Below, piece after piece: positions 1 through 11,100 of a DNA stretch of 64,000 nt. Source of the stretch: Taeniopygia guttata (taxonomy: Eukaryota > Chordata > Aves > Passeriformes > Estrildidae); NCBI RefSeq assembly GCF_048771995.1, contig NC_133050.1:6274501-6338500 (forward strand). Reading direction: 5' to 3'. Below the pieces are notes generated by a model that saw only the letters and a list, made by a program, of their open reading frames with translations, had not been told where the DNA came from and did no database searches. The position numbers and the translations under genes are program-made. How positions within the stretch are numbered: position 1 is the stretch's first letter; every line of letters starts with the position of its first letter.

Positions 1-90
1 AATACACCATCACTGTCTAACATCACACATATTATATTCATTGTTATATTTATTAAAAGCCAATCATAAAACATGCATTTTTCACAAGGG
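1..90 (-). repeat. Interspersed repeat, inverted partial copy
   Basis: Read on the minus strand this matches the start of the repeats at 1,073 and 2,752, including the shared words ATGCATATTTTATGATTGGC-like and TATATGTGTAAT-like. It flanks the HORMAD1 promoter in the opposite orientation to the copies downstream. The family is not identified; an LTR or a non-autonomous element are both possible. Confidence 0.6.
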
Positions 91-164
91 CCAAAGCTAG
101 AATTAGAAAAAAAAAAATCTTTATAATTCCCTCAGAGCCCAGAACATTCCGCAGCCCTCAGGGC

Positions 165-650
165 AGGGGCGGCGGCTGCGCATGCGCGGCGCTTTGGCGC
201 CAAACGAGGGCGAGCCCCGCCCCTCGAATTTTGCGCACGGCCCCGCGGCGGCGCCCGCTGAGGGCGAGGGCGGGAAAAGGCGCCCTGAGGCTAAGGGCGG
301 CGTTTGCCTTTATCTCCCTTCCTTCATCTCTCTTCTCCTCACATTCTCCTCTAGTTTTTCCTCCCTTATCTCTCAACTCCGTTCACTTCTGAGTTTTGTC
401 GCCCGCAGCCTCGTGGAAAAGGTGGCGGCTGCGCATGGGCGCTCGCGCCGCTTTGGCGCCAAACGAGAGCGAGCCCCGCCTCCCGGGTTTTGCGCACGGC
501 CCTTCGGCCGCGCCCGCTGAGGGCGCGGGCGGCGTTTGCCTTTCTTTGTCTCCTTTCCTTCATCTCCATCTCCTTTCCTTCGTCTCTATTCTCCTCACAT
601 TCTCCTCCAGTGTTTCCTCCCTTATCTCTCAACTCAGTTCACTTCACTCT
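165..650 (+). promoter_or_regulatory. HORMAD1: Tandemly duplicated CpG-rich promoter, probably of HORMAD1
   Basis: Two diverged copies of a unit of about 245 bp (about 165-405 and 415-650) lie head to tail. Copy 1 has a perfect NRF1 palindrome (TGCGCATGCGC, 177-187), the E2F palindrome TTTGGCGCCAAA (193-204) and an E2F6-type GGCGGGAA (269-276). Copy 2 keeps the E2F palindrome (452-463) and has a degenerate NRF1 site near 431. Each copy ends in a C/T-rich stretch. E2F6 sites are known to silence germline genes in somatic cells, which fits HORMAD1. The first ATG exon is 1.4 kb away, so a non-coding first exon is implied; a donor-like CAG|GTGATG near 709-715 is one candidate. The region could instead be shared with a gene to the left (CTSS in human). 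Confidence 0.65.
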
Positions 651-861
651 GCCGCGTTGTGTCTTCGCGCTTTCCTCCTCCGCTTGCCTCAGTTTCCCCT
701 TGAGGAAGCAGGTGATGGTTTCTGCGCTGAGGGGGGTGAGGGGTGCTGTCGGTTATGGAGGATTGGTGAGGGGAACTCGGTGCCCTTGGTGATCCACACT
801 TCGTTTCTAACTTGGGAAAGGTGTTTTCCTCAGGCGTGGGTGCATTTGATACTCCTGATAT

Positions 862-1072
862 GAACAATGCAGATTTTATGATTGGCTTGTCGCAAATATT
901 ACAAAGAATATTATATGTGTAATAATTATGGTGTATTAATTCTCTTAAGCAATATGTTAAATCCAATTTTAGGTTCCAACATAATGTTAAAATAGTGACT
1001 GTGTATGTGGACGGTGTTTTTTTTAGGAAGGAGATACTCGCTTCGAGGAACACCTAAATCTTCCAAAGGAGA
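862..1072 (+). repeat. Interspersed repeat, tandem copy 1
   Basis: This 210-bp segment (GATTGGCTTG... to ACACCTAAATCTTCCAAAGG) is followed directly by a second copy at 1,073. It contains the short phrases TTAGGTTCCAACATAATG and GATACTCGCTTCGAGGAACA that recur in every copy of the family. Confidence 0.7.
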
Positions 1073-1690
1073 GTGTGAAAAATGCATATTTTATGATTGG
1101 CTTTTCGAAAATATTATGATGAATATTACAAGTGTCATGTTAGAAAGTGATGCTGTATTGATTCTATTAAGTAGCGTGTTAAATACAGTTTTAGGTTCCA
1201 ATGCAATGTTAAAATAGACTATGTATGTGATGGGGGTTTTTTTTTAGGATGAGATACTCGCTTCAAGGAACACCTAAATCTTCCAAAGAAAAGGAATTTA
1301 TGGTTTTCTTATAATAAGAAACTAATTTCTTCAGGCCTTGCTCAGACTCTTGGAGATTAAAGGAAACAGTTGACATACAACAGACAAAATTCTTATTTTA
1401 AGTAGAATGTGTGCATAACCATGAAGGATATATGAATATGCAACAAGCTGTTGTTTTTAAGGTTATTCTTTTTTTCACAAAGGATGCTTTTCATGACTTA
1501 GTGTCTGAGAGCATCTGGACATCCATAATTCTTTGCTTTTTATTATCTTGTAATTGCCCTAACTCTAAACTTTATTACTCTAATTGTATTACTATTTTTA
1601 TAACCACTTTATTATTATTATTAAACTTTTAAAATTTTGAAAAAACAAGTGATCGGCATTTTTCACGCTGTCTTGGGGGAAAGGTTTTTG
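1073..1690 (+). repeat. Interspersed repeat, tandem copy 2 with longer tail
   Basis: It repeats copy 1 and then runs on through an AT-rich tail (GCATAACCATGAAGGATATA, then ATTATTATTAAACTTTTAAA) that is also present in the 2,745-3,400 copy. No recognisable protein remains. The following 380 bases up to the first HORMAD1 coding exon show nothing I recognise. Confidence 0.65.
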
Positions 1691-2072
1691 TGGAGTCCGG
1701 GTGATGAGGGTTCTGTTTCTCCCATACTAATTTAAATTACCGATGAAAACAAGTCTGGAGCTGTTTGAAATGTGGGGAACCTTTTCATGAGGTCCTTTGA
1801 AAATCCAGTAGGTTGAAGAGGGCTGTCTTTAGAGGTTCATATTTTGTAGAAATACAGATATAAATGTGCTAATTTTTGCATCCTTAACCTCAGGGGAGGC
1901 CTGTGCTGCTGTGAAAATCAAGAATGTGACTCTGGGGATGATTCGAGGAACTGAACTGAAAAACACAAGTTTGTTTGAGCTGGCAGGAGGTGTTTGTAAA
2001 TCCAGGGAATGCCTTTTTTTTATTTTTTCCTTATCCAGGTGCTAATGCAGGTGTTTCATTGACAGTCACAGG

Positions 2073-2105
2073 ATGGCAACTGCTCAGAAGCAAAGGAGTT
2101 CAGTG
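2073..2105 (+). CDS. HORMAD1: HORMAD1 coding exon 1
   Basis: It encodes [11 protein letters not shown]. An acceptor (GTCACAG) lies one base before the ATG and the donor is GTACGG, so the 5' UTR is in an upstream exon that I could not place. Confidence 0.9.
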
Positions 2106-5100
2106 GTACGGTTTTGTTTTTGTGTATTTCAGAACAATTGTGGGGAAAAATGGGGGAATTTTAGCTGGAGCAGTGCACCCAGGTGCTCTGTGGTATTTTT
2201 TAATGTGAAAATGGGTTAATTCAGTCTTTTAATTATGAATGAAGAATAGATAGCAAAAAAATGATTGAAAAATAATCTGAACTTTGTTGTCGTAGAAACT
2301 GTGTCCCACAAATATTGTAACACCAAGTGTAAGGAATGTGCTTAACTTTATAAAATTGGTTTCTTGCTGGGATTTTCAGAGTGCAGTTGTATTTCCCAAG
2401 AAAATAGCCACGGAGCAGCAATCCCTGATGCTGGTGAAGAGGCTCCTGGCAGTGGCAGTGTCCTGCATCACATACCTGAGGGGAATCTTCCCTGAAAGTG
2501 CCTATGGAACCAGGTACATGGATGGTAAGGAGCTGTTTCCATGAAAAATTTCCAAAAAAATGTTGTTTTTTTCTTGTTTTTAAAGCCACTTGGTCTTTTT
2601 AATGAACAGATGCCATTTTGGTGCATGTAAAGGGAATTTCACTAATGAATTAATTAAATTTTGTTAATAATTCTGGTAATATCATTGCTGCTAACTCAGC
2701 ATTAAAACCATGCTCACACTTGTCAATTGTCAAAATATTAATTTTAGTCTGTGAAAAATGCATATTTTATGATTGGCTTTTTGCAAATATTCCAATAAAT
2801 ATTATATGTGTAATGTTACAAAGTTATGCTATATTAATTCTCTTAAGTAGTGTGTTAAATACAGTTTTAAGTTCCAACATAATGTTAAAATAGGAACTAT
2901 GTATATAAAAAGAGGGTTTTTTTTAAGAATAAAATACTCACTTCAAAAAACACCTAAATCTTCCAAAGGAGAGGAATTTATGGCTTCTTATTGGAAAAGC
3001 TAATTTCTTCAAGCCTTACTCAAACTCAAAGACACCATAAAAAATTAATGGAAATAATTAACATACAACAAAGTTTCTTATTTTAAATCAAATATATACA
3101 TAACCATAAAAATATATAAATATACAACAAGTATATTATTTTAAGAGTATATATAATGTAAAATATTGTATATAAAGTATAATATAAAATATTATTTTAA
3201 GAGTAATTCCTTTGTTCAGAAAGTTTGTTTTTTTGTAACTTAATGTCCAAGAGCATCCAAACATCTGTAATTCTTTAATTTTTATCCTAACTCTTAACTT
3301 TATTACTCTAATTATATTACTATTTTTATAACCATTTTATTATTATTACACTTCTAAAATTTTAAAAAACCAAGTAATTAACTTTTTTCACAAGTCTCTT
3401 CTTGATGTGTACTTTTAGTCAATGAACTTTTCATTGCACTTTGTCCTAAGTAATTGTGTGGGGTTTTTTGTTTTATTTGGGTTTTTTGTTTGTTTTGGTT
3501 TTGTTTGGTTTGGTTTTTTGTTTTGTTTTTTTTTTTTTTTTGAGATGTCTGTGTCAAAATTCTGCGGGAAGACAAAAACTGTCCTGGCTCTACCCAGCTG
3601 GTGAAATGGTAGGTTGATTCCAGCACACAGGTAACACTTCCTCAGCATGTGAGTGCTCAAAGATTCCTGTTTTTTTCCCACTTAAAGGCAAAAATTTCCC
3701 TCCTACATTTGTTTCCCAGATGTAACATTGATGTTTCCACAAATGTTTTCAGCTCAGGGCTTAGCAGAGCACAAATCTCTTTTTGCAAAGTGAATATATT
3801 TTATATTTACTAAATAAATACTTCATATCTAACACTATGTATTTGTATATTTTATTCCTCTGGGTGCTCAAGAACGCACAGAAATACAAAAGTCTAGCCA
3901 AGTAATTCCTCTCTATTGCTCAGGAGACTCAATGCCACCATTTTGCATTTTAAACTTCAAGATCTCACTCACAGGTTTGTTAAGAGTGGCACTGTCAGTG
4001 TACAAAGGCAGAGCTGCAAAATCCTGCAGCTGCTTTTCTTCCTGCTCTGTTCCAGGTGTTCTCCTTGTTTTTTAGAAACCTCTCTAAGGTTTTGGCCTTA
4101 AATACATATTCCTGTATTTTGTTATCTCTATAAAGGTTCTGTTCCCTCTTTTTTTTCCCCTCTTTTTTTCCCCTCTTTTTTCCCCCTCTTTTTTCCCCCT
4201 CTTTTTTTCCCCCTCTTTTTCCCCCTCTTTTTTTCCCCCTCTTTTTCCCCTCTTTTTTTCCCCCTCTTTTTTCCCCCTCTTTTTTCCCCCTCTTTTTCCC
4301 CTTTTTTTCCCCTCTTTTTCCCCCTCTTTTTTCCCCCTCTTTTTTTCCCCCTCTTTTTTCCCCCTCTTTTTTCCCCCTCTTTTTTCCCCTCTTTTTTCCC
4401 CCTCTTTTTCCCTCTTTTTTCCCCCTCTTTTTTCCCCTCTTTTTTTCCCCCTCTTTTTCCCCCTCTTTTTTCCCCCTCTTTTTTCCCCTCTTTTTTTCCC
4501 CCTCTTTTTTTCCCCCTCTTTTTTTCCCCTCTTTTTCCCCCTCTTTTTTTCCCCCTCTTTTTCCCCTCTTTTTTCCCCCTCTTTTTTCCCTCTTTTTTTC
4601 CCCCTCTTTTTTCCCCCTCTTTTTCCCCCTCTTTTTCCCCCTCTTTTTCCCCCTCTTTTTCCCCCTCTTTTCCCCCTCTTTTTCCCCCTCTTTTTTTCCC
4701 CCTCTTTTTCCCCCTCTTTTTCCCCCTCTTTTTTTCCCTCTTTTTTTCCCTCTTTTTTTCCCTCTTTTTTTCCCCTCTTTTTTTCCCCTCTTTTTTTCCC
4801 CTCTTTTTTTCCCCTCTTTTTTTCCCCTCTTTTTTTCCCCTCTTTTTTTCCCCTCTTTTTTCCCCTCTTTTTTTCCCCTCTTTTTTTTCCCCTCTTTTTT
4901 TCCCCTCTTTTTTTTCCCCTCTTTTTTTCCCCTCTTTTTTTCCCCTTTTTTTTTCCCCTCTTTTTTTTTTCCCCTCTTTTTTTCCCCTCTTTTTTTTCCC
5001 CTCTTTTTTTTCCCCTCTTTTTTTCCCCTCTTTTTTTTCCCCTCTTTTTTTTCCCTCTTTTTTTTTCCCCTCTTTTTTCCCTCTCTTTTTTTCCCCTCTT

Positions 5101-8100
5101 TTTTTCCCCCTCTCTCTTTTTCCCCTCCCTTTTACAAGGTGTGGGAGGAATGCTGCATTCATCCTCTGCCAGTGCTGAAGGGTTTGGATTTTGGGACAAG
5201 GATATTTGAGATATTCCTCATGTGGGGGGTGGAACTTCAGACCAGATTCTCTTATCTGAAGACACTGAATGTTACATGGAATTCCTCGTTTAGCAGAAAT
5301 AAGAGAAAATACACCAAAACCACAACAGAAATGTCAGCTGCACTTTGCAAAGCTTAGGCTGGAGGGCTGAGAATTGATGTTAAAGATGGAATCAGCCTTA
5401 ATGAATATGTGTTGGAAAATGCTTGAAGCATTGCAATGTGTTTTTACTGATAAATGATTTACCTACAGATTGTATTTTTAATTATTCTCAAGAGGTTGGG
5501 GTGACTTGGTGTTAGAGAGAGAGTCATTGCTTGTATCACTGCTAATAAGAGAATGATGGAATAAGTGTTATTTATTGCTCTAATACAGTAAGAATAAACA
5601 CAAGACTTCCTTTTTTTTTTTTGGTGCTATTTGATTTAATGAGAAACAAGTGAAAATTAGCAGGAGATGGCAAATATTATTTGGTTTTTGCAGGTTGTTA
5701 GGATGCTATGATGCCTTGCAGAAGAAATACGTAAGTCCTCCAGTCTCATTTCAGTTGTGTTGAAATGTTTATTTATCTGCCAGTGCAGTTGTAGGGCTGC
5801 TCAGGGAGTAGCTGAGCTCACTCAGCTGCAGTGTGGGATGCACAGGCATTTCTGCATCAAATTCTTGTAAACAGCAGCACAGAAAGATCTGGGGGTGGTT
5901 TTTTTCTGCAGCTGAATCCTCTCCTCCACAGAAGAGGAGTGAAGAGGAAGATTTTCTTCCAACAGGCCTTAGTTGCCTGTGTTGGATTCCAGAGCTAGAG
6001 ACAAAGCAGCACAAATGGGCAATGAAATAAATTTAATGTTTTGTTTTTTGTTTTTTTTTTTCCCTCTGTTTATGTTCCTGCCAGCTGAGACAGATTGTCC
6101 TAGCAGTGAGTATCTTTGAAAGGCAGGGATGTGTTTTTAGGGGACATTCTTTGAGGGATGTGCAGTTCTCATACTGATTCCTCTATTTTCTTTAAAAATG
6201 CAGGTCTATACCCAGACAGAAGATCCTCAGGTAAATCTGCTGGAATATCTCACTGATGTTAATATGGATATAGTGAAATGTCTGGAATATTGAATATACA
6301 CATCTATAAAAAAAGGACATTTTGAAATACCAGGTGTAAAAATGACTGAAGTCAGTGGGAATTACCATGTATGAAATTGCATTTGAGTGTTCTCAGCCTG
6401 TGCAAAAAACCAAATGTCATTGCAGAGTGAGATCCTGACTCTGCCTAACAATTTCATGGGACTTTTGTGGAAAACACAAAACCCACTGGGTGTCACCACA
6501 TCTGTTCCACATGTGCAACATTTCCATAGCAATTGAAACTGAAAATTTTATGGTAAAAACTTCAGCTGGTTTTCAAAATACTTAATCATGGAATCATCAT
6601 TTTTATTATGTTTTAAAGAGTTTCATATGTTTTTACTGTGAATTGTTAGGGGATTAGGAGCCTGTATTCAGCACGTGGGAGTTGGACTGTGGTTATTTCC
6701 TTTAAAGGTTAATGGATTACTGAGCTGCAGCAGGAATGTTTAGGATGAATAATTAGTTTAATCATTACTGGCTTTGTTTGCAGACAGTCACAGAGTGTTA
6801 CCACTTCAAGTTCAAGTACACCCACAATGGGCCACTCCTGGATTTTGGCAGGTACAGCCCCTGGGACTGTTCCACGTCCCTTGCACACACCTGAATGTCA
6901 CAGCTTTTAAATTCTGCATCTTGAGAGTGATTTTATCAACATACACTACTAGCTTAGCTGTGCTAAAATACAATTGATCACTTTGATAATGCTCATATTT
7001 TAATATCCACTCAGAAGATTATGGTCAATGTTAGTCTGATACTCTGTGAGGATATTTGAGATATTTTATGTGTAGGGGGTGAAGCTTCACATCAGATTAC
7101 TTGACATCAGTATCTGAAGATACTGAATGTTACATGGAATTCCTCATTTAGCAGAAATAAGAGAAAATACACCAAAACCACAATGGAAATTTAAGTTGTG
7201 ATACACAGCTTGGTTGTGGTGGAATTCCCATTGCTGAGGTGAGGGCACAGGGCATCCCTGGCTGTTTGAGCACTGTGTGATGTAGGATAGAACAGTTGGT
7301 GCCAGGTGCTGATCCTGGCACCAGAATTAATTTAATGGATTTACCTAAGATTGTGTTTTTAATTATTCTTTCAAGAGGTTGGGATAAACCCTCCTGATGT
7401 CCTTGGCTTAGGGTTTGATCTCCCAAAGAGATCAGACAGCAAGCAGGGGTAGGAATTTCGGTGTTCAGTCTCAGAGCTCGGGCAATAAACAGGATGCTTC
7501 TCACCTTCATAATTGTTAACAAAGAAATGTGGATCATGTTCATAATCTGTTAACAGACTTTGGAAATGTGGATCAAACAAAATCTGTGTGTTTTTAGCAA
7601 GGACAAGAGCTCAGACTCCACCATCAGCTGTGCAGACACCAAGAAGGCCAGCATCCTCCTGATCCGCAAGATCTACGTCCTGATGCAGAACCTCAGCCCC
7701 CTGCCCAACGACGTCTGCCTCACCATGAAACTGCTCTACTACGATGAGGGTACACTGCCCTGTCCCCCTGATCTGTTCAACCTCTGCAGAGCAATCCAAG
7801 GGAATGTTTAATGAATAATCCTTGTGGCTGTTCAGTGAGGTTATTTCACCTGTGGCTGTTTCTCAGGACAGAGGGATGTGATCTCCCTGCAGGAACACAA
7901 TCCTGGCACTGATTTGGTTGGATTTGGCTGGGTGCCGGAGCTCACCTTTAGGTTAGGGGTGGCTCCATGTGGTGCAAAAATTTCTCTTCTAGCTTGTGCT
8001 TTAAAAAAAAAGGCTTAGAAGTTTTCTGTTGTTTGGTTTCAAGGCAGTTTGTTGCAAGTTATCTAAAAGATTTTCTTCTCAGGCTGCTGTGGTTTGCTCA

Positions 8101-11100
8101 GCAGCTCAGCAGAGGCACACACACACCCTGACATCCTCTCTGACTTCCATCTTCTTCTCTCCCTCAGCTTAGGACTGCTGCTGTCTTTTATATGGTACAT
8201 TGAGTGTTACATGTTTATAGTTTTTCCCCAATTCCTATTACCTATATTAAATAGTGATTTTCTACTCTAAACCAATCTGTGAGTGCCAACATCACCAACA
8301 ACATGGAAGTAAGGAAGAAGAAAGAGGGAGGACAGGGCAGGCTCAAATCCCTCTATCTTAAAACCAAAACCCCATGTACAAAACCAAAATCCCCCTGTAC
8401 AGTGCTCAAAAATTCTTCCCTTTACTTTGTGACAACTTTTACTCTAATATCTAAAATTTTGTGACTTCTTGTTCTTACTGCAAGGTTGGTAAATCGTTCC
8501 ATGGCTCAAACCCAAAATCACAGCTGTTTCCAGCTGCCTGCCAGGGTCTCAAATGCTTCTGAGCTGGACCCAGAACATCCAAAAATGTCTGAGGGACATT
8601 TTGAGTTCCCACAGCTGGGTTTTAAAACATTTGGAGTTTTGCAGAGTGTGTTAGGCTATAGCAGAATTTCCTAGCCTGGTTCTGGGAAACCAGGCTGTTT
8701 TTGATGACTGTCCAAATACTTCTGGTTTGATGACTGTCCAAATACCTGGCTCTGTTTTCTGAGTGTGTTCCTGCCTTACAATGACCAATCAGAGCTTCTA
8801 TTTTTTATATCTACAACCTCTTCCAGAGAGCTTTAACAGGGCTTTAAATAGAGACTTTAAAGAGGCTGAATATTGATTACTCCCCTCCCCACACACAGTT
8901 TTTTTTTTTTTTTTGCAGTAACTCTGTATTTAAAGGGGAAAAGAGTTAAAATGAGTTTTTAAGGACATATTTCACTCTAACACATTTAATTTCTCTGTAG
9001 TTACACCCCCTGATTACCAACCTCCAGGATTCAAGGAGGCCAAGGACGAGGGGCTGCTGTTTAAGGAGGAGCCCATGTACCTGAATGTGGGGGAAGTGCC
9101 AACACCTTTTCACCTGCTGAAACTGAAAATCACAACTGAGAAACAGCGCATGGAGAATGTTGATAAGAGCATCCTAAAGCAGGGAGAGAGTGCTGAGCCT
9201 CGGCAGGTGGCAAAAGAAGAGAGCCAGGACATGAATGTAAGAGTACAGACTTCGTTTTGGGTAGCTTTTTGAATTTTTTGGTGGTGTATCATCTAGAAAA
9301 AGTCCATTATTATTTCACTGTGTGTAAGCCATAACCCCCTTTGTATTCAGGACAATATGTCTTGAATCTATTTTTTCCTTAATTTTACTGCTCCAGTTTG
9401 CAGCCTGTCACTGTTCAAGCAGGGTGAGCAGCAGAGGGACACAGATGGAGCCTCACAGTCCCGTGTCACAATCACTTATTTCAGTTTATTCCACCACAAA
9501 TCCATCTAATAAGTGTGTCCTTAATCATCTCAGTAGAAACCTTCTTCCTTGTGTGTCTGCTGTAAGTGACAGACTTGTTCCTTAATCTAGGAGGATCCTG
9601 TCTTGGATAATGAAGTGGAAGATAAGAATAATGTGAATATTTCAGAAGCTCAAGGTAATATTTGTATATATATTTCAATATTATATTTTTTATATATATT
9701 TGTATATATTATATAGTTTTTGTAATATATATTTGTATATATATATTTCCCTATTATGTTTTTATTTTATGATATGTTTTGTTATAATTTTATATTATCT
9801 ATTATATTATTCAAGCCTTCATTTTCTATATTCAAATATCTATTATTTTCTTCACATATATGACTGTGCCTTCGTTATGTGAAGCACTTGGTTAACAAAT
9901 GTTAACACGTTAAAACATGATTCCCATATTTTCATGTTACTGTTCAAAACTCTGATCTTCTGGTCCATTTTATCAGATAAGCTAAATAGAATGGGATTTA
10001 TATTCTAAATAAATTTTATTTGCTGCTCTGGGCCACCTGTGCCAGGGCCTCCCATCCTCACAGGGAACAAATCTTTCCTAATATCTGGCAGGGTAAAGCC
10101 ATTCCCCCTTGTCCAAAGCTCTTCTGCAGGCTGAACACCCCCAACTCTCTCATCCTTTCCTTCTAGAGAAACTTTAATAAGTACAAATTCTAACAAAGTA
10201 ATTTTGTTAGTATGAATCACACAAAAATGAATTTCCTCAAGTGTTTTTCCTAACACTGTCAATAAAACCTGACAGTAAATAACTCCTCCAGCCCTGGAAA
10301 CTCCCCACTGCTGGCTTTTCATCAGAGCAACAAAAAATGTGAACCCAAACCGTCTCCAGCTCAAAACATGAGACACTCCAAGGGATCCATGAGGTCCTCA
10401 GGGATCTCAGGAGTTTTCTTTTCAGATTTTGGATAAAACAGAGGATGGTTTGTGTTCACATTTCCCTTCAGGGGCCTGAAGACTGAACTTTGCTGCCAAA
10501 CAAACTGAAGAAGGAATTGCTGCTTGGAGAGGCTGGATAGAAGCACCCAGACAATCTGGAACCCATTTGCTGTACAGAAAACATTTCAAATGTTGGGTTT
10601 CGGTTTTTTTTTTGGTGCAGCTTTGCCAAACCAGCTGCCATTTCCATGCTGTTCAAAAATAATGGTGGAAATGTGTAGGAAACAGCACATGTAGATCAGA
10701 ATTTTTGTCTTGACAATGCTGGTAGGCTGCAGAACTGGAAAAACCACATGCAGGTGTGTCTAATTCTTCTAAAAAATCATAAAAGTTCCAAAACCACGAA
10801 GAAATGCAGAAAATTTCTTTCCCTAGGGAGTTGGCGAGTGTTTTCTTTACAGGGAAACCCATTTATCAGCCTGGAATTCTTGTATTGTTTCCACAGCTGA
10901 TGCACAGTCACCCATTCACCATTTCATTCTGTTTGTATCCTAGAAAAGCAGCATGGATTAGGAACAGCCAAAAAGTGGCTGAGTTCAATAAATTCAAGTT
11001 TGATGGAGTTAAGGATGAGAACTGCAGTCTACAGCCTGTTCCCAGCAGTTAAAAAGTGTTCCCCGGGGCAGAGCTGGTGTTGTTAATACCTTTATTTGTT

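Noticed and set aside
2608-2634. Short exon-like DAILVH stretch (AACAG|AT...CAT|GTAAAG) after HORMAD1 exon 2
   Set aside because: Not similar to any HORMAD1 segment and unnecessary once exon 3 was located.
4128-5162. Open frames of 344-371 codons rich in Lys, Glu, Gly and Arg on the minus strand
   Set aside because: They are the purine strand of the C/T array and carry no domain; the composition excludes stops.
2525-5693. Apparent loss of the HORMAD1 exon for [19 protein letters not shown]
   Set aside because: The exon was found at 3545-3608, hidden behind a long T-run, with correct phases.
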